DNA of 5,636 nucleotides. Source: Gemmatimonas phototrophica (GTDB lineage: Bacteria > Gemmatimonadota > Gemmatimonadetes > Gemmatimonadales > Gemmatimonadaceae). Where the stretch lies: contig CAMBRJ010000221.1 in the NCBI GenBank assembly GCA_945870175.1, positions 1 through 5,636 of the forward strand, in the 5' to 3' direction. Positions 1 to 5,636 of this stretch are shown here, piece by piece (within the stretch, counting starts at the first letter, position 1; each line of letters starts with the position of its first letter). The notes beneath the pieces were generated by a model. The model was not told the DNA's origin, made no database searches, and saw nothing but the letters and a program-made list of their open reading frames with translations. Both the position numbers and the translations under genes were made by a program.

Positions 1-1346
1 TCTTCGAGCGCGCGACGAATCGACTCTTCGCGCTCATCAATGCAGAACACGAACTGGCCGCGCGGGCGATCGGCACTCGGCGTCTCCTCGGGGAGCGCGC
101 GACGTGCGGCGACGGCATCGAGGATCACCGTCCGGTAGGAACGCTCGTAGGCCTCCTGAAAGATCTGACGGCGCGCCAGGTCGGTACACGCCAGGCACTC
201 CGCCCACAGCGTCGCGAGCGAGTCGTCAGGGAGCGCGCGCACCGCGTCGGCATCGCGACGGGTCGCGCTGCACAGCGTGAAGAGCAACCAGGCATCAAGC
301 ACGACGGCGGGCGCCGGCAGCGGCGGCGCGAGTCGCTGCAGGGCGGGCCACTCGGGCGGCAGCCCGGCCGTGGCGCAGGCGCGCAACACCGCCCGATGCT
401 CGAGCAGGAGCCGCACCGCGAGAAACTCCTCGAGCGACACCGCGGCGCCCTCGGCCTGCTCCTCCGGGTGGCGTTGCAGCCGCGCGAACATCCCGGTCCA
501 TCCGGGCAGCGCGAGCGCGGTGGCGAGGAGGAACGGCTCCACGGCGTCGCCCTCGACACCAAGGGCCGACAGCATGCGCTCAATCACCGCGCGCGGCGTC
601 TCGTGCGCCGCAAACACGGCGCGCATGGCGACGTCCACGCCGCGGCAGGCGCGCGGCGCGGAGGCCCCGAGGGCATACCCCTCGGACACGGCGCGCAGAA
701 AGCCCTTCTCCCGATAGGGCGCGCTTACCTGCGCCTGCCCCTGATCGAGGAAGCCTGACGACAACCGAATCAGCTCGCCGTGCACGGCGACATCGGTATC
801 AACATGGCCGTGTGCCACCAGAATGTCTCGGTGGCGCTGCAGGCGTCGGGTGTCGGGTGGCGAGCGTCGCGGTCCGCACGACACCCGTTCGAGGCACGCC
901 GCCCACAAGGCCGGCTCGTCACACGACCGGGCCGCCCCCGCGCGCATGAGATACTCAAGTGCCGCGGCCTCGTCGCTGTCGGCATCGGTGAGCGTGAGTT
1001 GCGCCCACAGTTCGCCACGCGACAAACCCGGCATGACCATGCCGTCCGCGCTCGCCATCAGGAAACGGCCGATCTCGTGACGCACGTCCGACTCGGCCAC
1101 GCGTCCGACCGCCAGCGCCGCGCGAAAGTCGCGCAAGCTGCAATACGGTTGCGCGCCGAGCGCGGCAGCGCCCTGCTGCACGCCCGCATGAAACGGCAGG
1201 TGCTGAAACGCGTGCAGCGTATTGTGGTGAATGAAGACCCCGATCGGTCCTTGATCGGGGAGAATCCCGTGGGCTGCGCTGAGCGCGCGCGAAACCGGGT
1301 CGGCCTCGTGCGCGTCGTCAGCGCCGTGCTGCGCCGAGGCCGACAT
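1..1346 (-). CDS. dabA: DabA-type (DUF2309/UPF0753) inorganic carbon transporter subunit, N-terminal part, cut by left window edge
   Basis: Reading from the ATG at 1346 gives 448 codons with no stop, then the window ends. DabA proteins are zinc-dependent, beta-carbonic-anhydrase-like cytoplasmic subunits that convert CO2 to bicarbonate vectorially together with a membrane partner. Family signs seen here are an N-terminal GPIGVFIHHNTLHAF block (residues 33-47) and the FCIDEREESIRR motif (434-445). In that motif Cys435 and Asp437 match the zinc-ligand Cys and nearby Asp of characterised DabA (C351/D353 in Halothiobacillus, from memory). The remaining zinc His and Cys would lie off the left edge, so completeness of the site cannot be judged. 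The motif falls about 85 residues later than in the Halothiobacillus protein, suggesting the longer DUF2309 variety. The start follows the SulP stop by 2 nt (TAA-TC-ATG), implying translational coupling. A weak GGCGG lies about 9 nt upstream. Family assignment is firm; the role as carbon transporter is inferred from the family. Confidence 0.9.
   Translation of the reverse strand, partial: MSASAQHGADDAHEADPVSRALSAAHGILPDQGPIGVFIHHNTLHAFQHLPFHAGVQQGAAALGAQPYCSLRDFRAALAVGRVAESDVRHEIGRFLMASADGMVMPGLSRGELWAQLTLTDADSDEAAALEYLMRAGAARSCDEPALWAACLERVSCGPRRSPPDTRRLQRHRDILVAHGHVDTDVAVHGELIRLSSGFLDQGQAQVSAPYREKGFLRAVSEGYALGASAPRACRGVDVAMRAVFAAHETPRAVIERMLSALGVEGDAVEPFLLATALALPGWTGMFARLQRHPEEQAEGAAVSLEEFLAVRLLLEHRAVLRACATAGLPPEWPALQRLAPPLPAPAVVLDAWLLFTLCSATRRDADAVRALPDDSLATLWAECLACTDLARRQIFQEAYERSYRTVILDAVAARRALPEETPSADRPRGQFVFCIDEREESIRRALE
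1238..1260 (-). repeat. Perfect 8-bp inverted repeat inside the 5' end of dabA
   Basis: CCCCGATC and GATCGGGG flank a 7-nt loop about 90 nt into the dabA coding region (codons about 30-36, within PDQGPIGV). In the mRNA it could form a stable GC-rich hairpin. It is not followed by a T run, so it is not an intrinsic terminator. It may simply result from codon choice in GC-rich DNA. Confidence 0.35.
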
Positions 1347-1348
1347 GA

Positions 1349-2836
1349 TTAGTGACCGCCGCCAGCGGACGTGGTGGTCAGGTCGATGCCGCGCACGGTC
1401 ACCGTGATGTTGCGATGGTGCGCGTCTTCGATGAACGTGGCCAGCACTTCTTTGACGTCGTGGTCGATGTACTCATCGGTACCGTCGATGATGACCGTTT
1501 CGCCATCCTCCACTTCATCCAGCGTGGACATGATGCCCGGCTTCGACACGAACGTGCCGTCGCGACGGAAGCGCAGCTGCCAGACACCGGCGTCGTCCTT
1601 CATGGCCACGACGGCGCGCTTCGAGTTTTCGTAGAGCACGAAGGCGATGCCTACGAAGATGCCGACGATCACGCCCTTGAGCAGGTCGAGCGCGAGGACC
1701 GCAGCGATCGTGATCGCAAACGGCAGCAACTGGGTGAGGCCGAGCTTGACCTGAGTGGTGAAGAGCGCGGGCTTGCAGAGATTCAGGCCGACCTGAATGA
1801 GCACGGCCGCGAGGCAGGCGAGCGGAATGCGATTGAGCAGTGGGCCCGCGAAGAGCACGGCACCGAGCAGCAACAGGCCATGCACAAGCGCCGAGAAGCG
1901 CTCACGGCCTCCCGCCGCCACGTTGGCGCTACTGCGCACGATGACCGCGGTGACCGGAAGGCCGCCGAGCAAACCGGAAACCGCATTCGCCGCACCCTGC
2001 GCCAACAGTTCGCGATCCGGCGGGCTGTGACGCTTGAGCGGGTCGAGGCGGTCGACAGCCTGCAGGGACAGCAACGTTTCGATGCTGGCAACCACGGCGA
2101 TCGTCGCACCGGCGATCCACGCGGCCGGACTCATAAATGCGGACCACTCCGGGCGCGGGAGCGCATTGTACAGCGCGCCGATGCCACCCAGCGGTACGTC
2201 CACGAAGTGGCGCGCCTCGAGGGCGAACGTAGGCGACGAGGACAGTGCAGCGGCCATGCCGCTCGCGACGAGGACGGCCACGAGCGCGGGCGAGATCAAT
2301 TTGATTTTCGCCAACGGCGTGTGCTTCCAGCCGTACAGAATCGCCAGCGATACGAGGACGATCGACACGGCGCCGGCGTTGTGCTGCGACAGTATCGTCG
2401 AAAGCCCGCCATCGGAGCCCACCGCCACCGGCAGCTGCTTCATGATGATCGTGATGCCGATGGCGGCCAGCATGCCCTTGATCACCGACGACGGCACGAG
2501 CGCCGCAAAGCGACCGGCGCGCACTATCCCGAGCACGAGCTGGAGCGCGCCGGCGATGATGACGGCGGTCAGGAATGGATTCACGCCCCCGAGCCGCTGC
2601 ACCTCCACCAGCACAATCGACGTGAGGCCGGCCGCGGGGCCGGTCACGGAGAGCGCGGATCGGCTGATCCATGGGACCACCAGCCCACCGACAATGCCCG
2701 CAATCAAGCCGGAAACGGGCGGGACACCGCAGGCGATCGCGATGCCAAGACACAGCGGCAGCGCGACGAGGAACACCACGAATCCGGCCACGCTGTCTTC
2801 CTTCGCGTGGCCAAACATGGACGGATGATGATGCAT
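1349..2836 (-). CDS. SulP-family inorganic anion (probable bicarbonate) permease with C-terminal STAS-like domain
   Basis: From the ATG at 2836 this is 495 residues. SulP proteins are inner-membrane anion transporters; the group includes sulfate carriers and the cyanobacterial Na+/bicarbonate symporter BicA. Hydrophobic segments begin at residue 16 (AGFVVFLVALPLCLGIAIA) and continue to about 403. Family motifs are SVTGPAAGLTSIV (63-75), the acidic helix motif ASIETLLSLQAVD (250-262) and GLPVTAVIVRSSANV (292-306). Residues about 415-485 are soluble and look like a divergent STAS domain. The SVTGPAAGLT subtype often occurs beside or fused to carbonic anhydrases, and the next gene is dabA, so bicarbonate is the likeliest substrate; sulfate or another anion is not excluded. 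Start choice: an in-frame GTG at 2881 would add 15 residues including a proline run coded by a C10 tract, and an ATG at 2818 would remove six. None has a clear ribosome binding site. The ATG at 2836 gives the N-terminal length I expect for the family. Confidence 0.88.
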   Translation of the reverse strand: MHHHPSMFGHAKEDSVAGFVVFLVALPLCLGIAIACGVPPVSGLIAGIVGGLVVPWISRSALSVTGPAAGLTSIVLVEVQRLGGVNPFLTAVIIAGALQLVLGIVRAGRFAALVPSSVIKGMLAAIGITIIMKQLPVAVGSDGGLSTILSQHNAGAVSIVLVSLAILYGWKHTPLAKIKLISPALVAVLVASGMAAALSSSPTFALEARHFVDVPLGGIGALYNALPRPEWSAFMSPAAWIAGATIAVVASIETLLSLQAVDRLDPLKRHSPPDRELLAQGAANAVSGLLGGLPVTAVIVRSSANVAAGGRERFSALVHGLLLLGAVLFAGPLLNRIPLACLAAVLIQVGLNLCKPALFTTQVKLGLTQLLPFAITIAAVLALDLLKGVIVGIFVGIAFVLYENSKRAVVAMKDDAGVWQLRFRRDGTFVSKPGIMSTLDEVEDGETVIIDGTDEYIDHDVKEVLATFIEDAHHRNITVTVRGIDLTTTSAGGGH

Positions 2837-2945
2837 GGAAGTCGATCGGGGCGGGGGGGGGGACGCCAACGTATGGGCCACCTACGTTTCGGACACGGGA
2901 ATACCAAGAGACTCTATCGGTTTTCTCTGCTGCGAGACGATTCCG
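2837..2945 (-). other. Spacer between the J/PilZ gene and the SulP gene
   Basis: This is the longest gap in the window (109 nt to the preferred ATG, 64 nt to the alternative GTG). It holds the C10 tract and a small palindrome, AGAG-T-CTCT (2907-2915). The palindrome is too short for a terminator and is not followed by a T run. A TTGGTA followed 17 nt later by TAGGTG on the minus strand resembles a promoter only weakly, with two of six matches in the -10 box. A promoter for the SulP-dabA pair could be here, but I cannot identify one with confidence. Readthrough from the upstream genes is equally possible. Confidence 0.4.
2853..2862. repeat. G10/C10 homopolymer just upstream of the SulP start
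   Basis: Ten consecutive G on the plus strand, hence ten C in the mRNA, lie 16 nt upstream of the preferred SulP ATG (2836) and 16 nt downstream of the alternative GTG start (2881). With the GTG start the tract encodes the proline run of the N-terminus, and a one-base slip would frameshift the protein. With the ATG start it lies in the leader. Tracts of this kind are slippage-prone in bacteria and also prone to sequencing error. The tract is visible directly; any regulatory role is inference. Confidence 0.6.
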
Positions 2946-3656
2946 CTAGGCGGTGGCCGAGACGAAGCCGCCGGTGGCTTCCGCGAACAGCGCGGTCACG
3001 AGTTGCGCATGGACTGTGAAGACGGCGTCCAGGCGCCGGCAGCCGACGACCACGGCCACCACGTCGAACGATTGACCGACGATGCGCACGACCCCGCTCG
3101 GCGGCAGTTCGAGGCCGCTGTACACACTGATGCCGTCGAGCGAGAGATCGCGCATGCGCACATCGATCGCATCGGCCTGCCAATCCACGTACATGATCGC
3201 CCAGTCCGACTTGCTGACGCGCGGAATGCCGCGGCGATCGATCGGCGTGCCACCCGGGCCCGCGGCGCGGACCCGCGCGAGTGGCGCACGACAGCGTGCG
3301 CACCGTGTGTCGCCGCCTGTGTCGCGGCCACGCGAGACGGGCAGGCCGAGGCGACACATCGGACAGGCGTGGGCGGGTGGCGTCGCAGGCGGCGTCGCGC
3401 GTGGCGCCGATGCCGCGTGGGCGTCACGCGCGCGCGCGGAGGAGCGCGCGCCTCGACGCGCATCGTACCCCGCGCGTTTCGCGGGATCGGACAGGACGGC
3501 GTAGGCGTCATTCAGCAACGCCGCCTGATCCTCGTCGCCACCGACATCCGGATGCCGGGTCGCGATCAATGCCCGATACGCCGCCTTGATGACTTCGGGC
3601 GGAGCGTCCGGCTGCACGTGCAGCAGTCGGTAGTGATTCCGTCGGTTGGTCGTCAT
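2946..3656 (-). CDS. J domain - zinc ribbon - PilZ fusion protein (putative cyclic-di-GMP-responsive co-chaperone)
   Basis: This 236-residue cytoplasmic protein has three parts. Residues about 7-66 form a J domain with the diagnostic His-Pro-Asp at 35-37 and the helix III/IV pattern LLNDAYAVLSDPAKRAGYD; J domains stimulate the ATPase of DnaK-type Hsp70. An Ala/Arg/Pro-rich linker follows. Then come two CxxC knuckles, C98/C101 and C119/C122, as in a zinc ribbon. Residues about 141-225 fit a PilZ domain: RGIPR (142-146) matches RxxxR, and DLSLDG (170-175) matches (D/N)xSxxG, the two cyclic-di-GMP binding motifs. It lacks the Gly/Phe region and the eight-cysteine zinc domain of true DnaJ, so it is not the housekeeping chaperone. 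The ATG at 3656 lies 6 nt after the TAA of the upstream flavoprotein gene, implying co-transcription; no strong Shine-Dalgarno sequence is visible. Domain calls are well supported. Coupling of cyclic-di-GMP to Hsp70 recruitment is inference. Confidence 0.88.
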   Translation of the reverse strand: MTTNRRNHYRLLHVQPDAPPEVIKAAYRALIATRHPDVGGDEDQAALLNDAYAVLSDPAKRAGYDARRGARSSARARDAHAASAPRATPPATPPAHACPMCRLGLPVSRGRDTGGDTRCARCRAPLARVRAAGPGGTPIDRRGIPRVSKSDWAIMYVDWQADAIDVRMRDLSLDGISVYSGLELPPSGVVRIVGQSFDVVAVVVGCRRLDAVFTVHAQLVTALFAEATGGFVSATA

Positions 3657-3662
3657 CGCCGG

Positions 3663-4736
3663 TTATCGGGCGCGCGCGCGTTCGTACTGCGGGGGCCACG
3701 TGATCGTGGCGCCCAGCGTATGCGCGGCGGCCAATGGCCATCGGGGGTTTCGCAGCAGCTCGCGGGCCAGCAGCACGATGTCGGCGCTGCCGTCGGCCAC
3801 GATCTGCTCGGCCTGTCGGGCATCGGTGATGAGTCCGACTGCGGCCGTGGGAATGCCCGCCGCTTCACGGATCCGGCGGGCGAACGGCACCTGATACCCC
3901 GGGCCGATGGTGATCTGCTGATGCGCCGCCAATCCGCCCGACGAGCAGTCGATGAGATCGACGCCGCGGGCCTTCAAGAGCATCGACAAGCGCACCGAGT
4001 CCTCGATGTCCCAGCCGCCGTCGGCCCAGTCGCTCGCCGAGATCCGCACGAGCATCGGCAGTTCAGTCGGCCAGACCGCGCGCACGGCATCGGTGACCTC
4101 GAGCAGGAATCGCACGCGGTTGTCGAACGCACCACCGTATTCGTCGGTACGCTGATTGGCGAGCGGCGACAGGAACTCGTGCAGCAGGTACCCGTGCGCC
4201 GCGTGCAGCTCGGCCACCTGGAATCCGGCCTCGAGCGCGCGAATCGCCGCCGCGCGGAACGACGCGATCACGTGGGCGATGCCGTTTAGGGAGAGCGCAT
4301 GCGGCTGCGGATAGCTCGGTGAGAACGGCACCGCACTGGGCGCCATCACGTTGTCCCATCCGCCCTCGTCCGTTCGGACCGTGCCACTGGGCTGCTCCCA
4401 CGGACGTCGCGTGCTGGCCTTGCGACCGGCGTGCGCGAGCTGAATCCCCATCACCGCACCCTGCGCGCGGCAGAATTCGGTGATGCGCCGCAGCATGGGA
4501 ATGTGACCGTCATCCCAAATGCCGAGATCCTGCGGACTGATGCGTCCTTCCGGCGTCACCGCCATGGCCTCGGTGATCACCAGTCCCGCCCCGCCGGTCG
4601 CGAATGCCCCGAGGTGCACCAGATGCCAGTCGGTGGCGTAGCCGTTGTCGCTGGAGTACTGACACATCGGCGACACCCCCACGCGATTGCGCAGCGTGAG
4701 GGAGCGGAGGACGAATGGGGAGAACAGCGCAGACAT
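3663..4736 (-). CDS. NADH:flavin oxidoreductase / Old Yellow Enzyme, class III (YqjM/XenA-like ene-reductase)
   Basis: This complete 357-residue FMN-binding TIM-barrel enzyme belongs to a family that reduces activated C=C bonds of enals, enones, maleimides and some nitro compounds with NAD(P)H. Class III marks are SPMCQYS with the redox-tuning Cys25 and Tyr27, QLAHAGRKAS (99-108), and the substrate-anion pair His178/His181 in HAAHGY, followed by Tyr183. The HEFLSPLANQRTDEYGG block (186-202), Arg231 and a C-terminal QYERA with Arg353 complete the set; Arg353 corresponds to the arginine finger that reaches the neighbouring subunit in YqjM. A 109-133 insertion resembles XenA, while GLITD (301-305) and the C-terminus resemble YqjM. 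Length is normal for the single-domain family, and no FeS or second flavin domain is attached, so it is not a TMA-dehydrogenase-type enzyme. It starts 5 nt after the Rieske stop and ends 6 nt before the J/PilZ gene. The physiological substrate is unknown. Confidence 0.93.
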   Translation of the reverse strand: MSALFSPFVLRSLTLRNRVGVSPMCQYSSDNGYATDWHLVHLGAFATGGAGLVITEAMAVTPEGRISPQDLGIWDDGHIPMLRRITEFCRAQGAVMGIQLAHAGRKASTRRPWEQPSGTVRTDEGGWDNVMAPSAVPFSPSYPQPHALSLNGIAHVIASFRAAAIRALEAGFQVAELHAAHGYLLHEFLSPLANQRTDEYGGAFDNRVRFLLEVTDAVRAVWPTELPMLVRISASDWADGGWDIEDSVRLSMLLKARGVDLIDCSSGGLAAHQQITIGPGYQVPFARRIREAAGIPTAAVGLITDARQAEQIVADGSADIVLLARELLRNPRWPLAAAHTLGATITWPPQYERARAR

Positions 4737-4741
4737 GTGTT

Positions 4742-5636
4742 TCAGGTCAAGAATTCGTGCAGCAGCGAATGGAAGTGATGCACGCCGTTCTCGTGTCGCG
4801 CCGAATAGCGGCCGCGATCGTACACGCGGGAGCGGAGATTGCGCTGCACAGATTCACAGATCTCGATGTCCTCGTCCTGCACCTCAGCGCTGAACGCCAG
4901 CAGCTTCGTCCACGCCGGATCCGTAGCGGCATCGACCGGTGGATTGGTGGCATACCAGTCGAACACCACGCGGCAGCGATCATGCCCCAGCGGAATGACG
5001 ACGTTCGTCTGCATCTGCCCGAGGTACACGTTGAGCATGATGTTCGGAAACATCCACACGTACACGGCTTCGGGGGTGTCGGTGGTGGACGGGTCGTAGA
5101 TGCGATCGGGATTGCCGCCGTGTACGGGCCGCAGTGGCGCATGCTGAATGGAGAAATACCGGTGTGGTTCCACGCGGTAGTGGTCCATGTCGAGCTCCTT
5201 GTGCAGACCGGGATGCACGACCGGGACGTGGTAGCCCTCGAGGAAGTTGTCCACGTACACCTTCCAGTTGCAGGCGATGTCCCAGCTCCGCGACATCACG
5301 TATTGCATCTGCTCGCAACCGAATGCCTGCACGCGCGACGGGATGTCTTCCATCATGTCGGTGAGCGGCGGCGCCTTGCCGTCGAGGTTCGCGAACACCA
5401 GGGGCCCCCACGTGGTGACCTTCACGGGCACGAGATGCATGTCGGCCGGCTTGAACGACTCCACGCCCTCCATACCCGGTGCCCGTTGGAGCGCACCGTC
5501 GAGTCCGTATGTCCAGCCGTGATAGCGACACTGCATCGTGTTGCGCTTGCCACAGCCGTGGGCGACCGGGCCGGCGCGGTGGAGGCATACGTTGTGAAAG
5601 CCGCGCAGCGTGTCCCCATCGCGCAACACGACGATG
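4742..5636 (-). CDS. Rieske non-haem iron oxygenase alpha subunit, C-terminal part, cut by right window edge
   Basis: The reading frame is open to the right edge, so the N-terminus (probably 50-80 residues) is missing; the Val codon at 5629 is internal, not a start. Numbering from that Val, the [2Fe-2S] Rieske ligands are C15/H17 (NVCLHRAG) and C34/H37 (CRYHGWTYG). The catalytic domain carries NWKVYVDNFLEGYHVPVVH, with iron ligands His134 and His139, and probably Asp254 in QDEDIEICESVQ. The residue that usually bridges the Rieske and iron sites is Asp; here it is Glu131, as I recall for carnitine oxygenase CntA. Overall pattern resembles the COG4638 oxygenases that include choline, glycine-betaine and carnitine monooxygenases, more than classic dioxygenases such as naphthalene dioxygenase. 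Substrate is therefore unassigned. Such enzymes need a flavin/FeS reductase, and none is visible; the following Old Yellow Enzyme lacks an FeS domain and is unlikely to serve. The stop lies 5 nt before the next ATG. Confidence 0.92.
   Translation of the reverse strand, partial: IVVLRDGDTLRGFHNVCLHRAGPVAHGCGKRNTMQCRYHGWTYGLDGALQRAPGMEGVESFKPADMHLVPVKVTTWGPLVFANLDGKAPPLTDMMEDIPSRVQAFGCEQMQYVMSRSWDIACNWKVYVDNFLEGYHVPVVHPGLHKELDMDHYRVEPHRYFSIQHAPLRPVHGGNPDRIYDPSTTDTPEAVYVWMFPNIMLNVYLGQMQTNVVIPLGHDRCRVVFDWYATNPPVDAATDPAWTKLLAFSAEVQDEDIEICESVQRNLRSRVYDRGRYSARHENGVHHFHSLLHEFLT

Noticed and set aside
125..758. Several overlapping plus- and minus-strand frames of 68-152 codons in the left part
   Set aside because: They are Arg/Ser/Pro/Ala-rich shadows of dabA, which is open across the whole region and carries DUF2309 motifs.
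2907..2915. Palindrome AGAG-T-CTCT as a terminator after the J/PilZ gene
   Set aside because: A four-base-pair stem with a one-base centre cannot form a stable hairpin, and no T run follows.
2882..2945. A sigma70-like promoter (TTGGTA, 17 nt, TAGGTG) upstream of the SulP gene on the minus strand
   Set aside because: The -10 box matches at only two of six positions, and no stronger pair was found, so it is not listed as a promoter.
1352..3019. A 555-codon open frame on the plus strand, antisense to the SulP gene
   Set aside because: Its product is rich in Arg, His, Asp and Gly with no recognisable domain, and it mirrors the SulP codons. Long antisense frames are expected opposite GC-rich genes. 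The SulP protein has clear family motifs and the antisense one has none.
3427..3438. Alternating CG runs (six CG units here and five at 3671-3680), considered as a Z-DNA or repeat element
   Set aside because: Both fall in Arg/Ala codons of coding sequence (J/PilZ linker and Old Yellow Enzyme C-terminus) and are ordinary for DNA this GC-rich.
2835..4289. A 484-codon open frame on the plus strand, opposite the J/PilZ and Old Yellow Enzyme genes
   Set aside because: It crosses two well-supported minus-strand genes and their junction, and its product is low-complexity Arg/Gly/Ala/His with no motif. It is a shadow frame.
3663..4736. The Old Yellow Enzyme as the electron-transfer partner of the Rieske oxygenase
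   Set aside because: Rieske reductases carry a flavin/NAD domain plus a [2Fe-2S] ferredoxin domain. This protein is a single FMN TIM barrel with an ene-reductase active site and no FeS cysteines.

Overview
The window is GC-rich, densely coding bacterial DNA. All five genes I can support lie on the minus strand, so transcription runs from right to left. Nothing in it fixes the taxon. High GC, stacked genes with almost no spacers, weak Shine-Dalgarno signals and a PilZ domain suit a Gram-negative, environmental, aerobic bacterium. Gemmatimonadota or a proteobacterium are guesses only. I see no RNA gene, insertion sequence, CRISPR array or phage feature.

In transcription order the layout is as follows. 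(1) The C-terminal ~298 codons of a Rieske non-haem iron oxygenase alpha subunit, whose start lies beyond the right edge. (2) After 5 nt, a complete class III 'thermophilic-like' Old Yellow Enzyme (YqjM/XenA type) with its full catalytic set. (3) After 6 nt, a small protein joining a J domain, a four-cysteine zinc ribbon and a PilZ (cyclic-di-GMP receptor) domain. (4) After a short spacer, a SulP-family anion permease of the bicarbonate-transporter-like type. (5) After 2 nt, the N-terminal 448 codons of a DabA/DUF2309 protein, which runs off the left edge.

The genes form two functional blocks. Rieske oxygenase plus ene-reductase looks like part of an oxidative catabolic or detoxification route with unknown substrate; no Rieske reductase is visible. 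SulP plus DabA looks like an inorganic-carbon uptake module. DabA is a beta-carbonic-anhydrase-like protein that normally works with the NuoL-like membrane protein DabB; here the adjacent, nearly overlapping membrane partner is a SulP permease. This pairing and the J-zinc-ribbon-PilZ fusion are the two most interesting items. A run of ten C (coding strand) just upstream of the preferred SulP start could be a slippage site.
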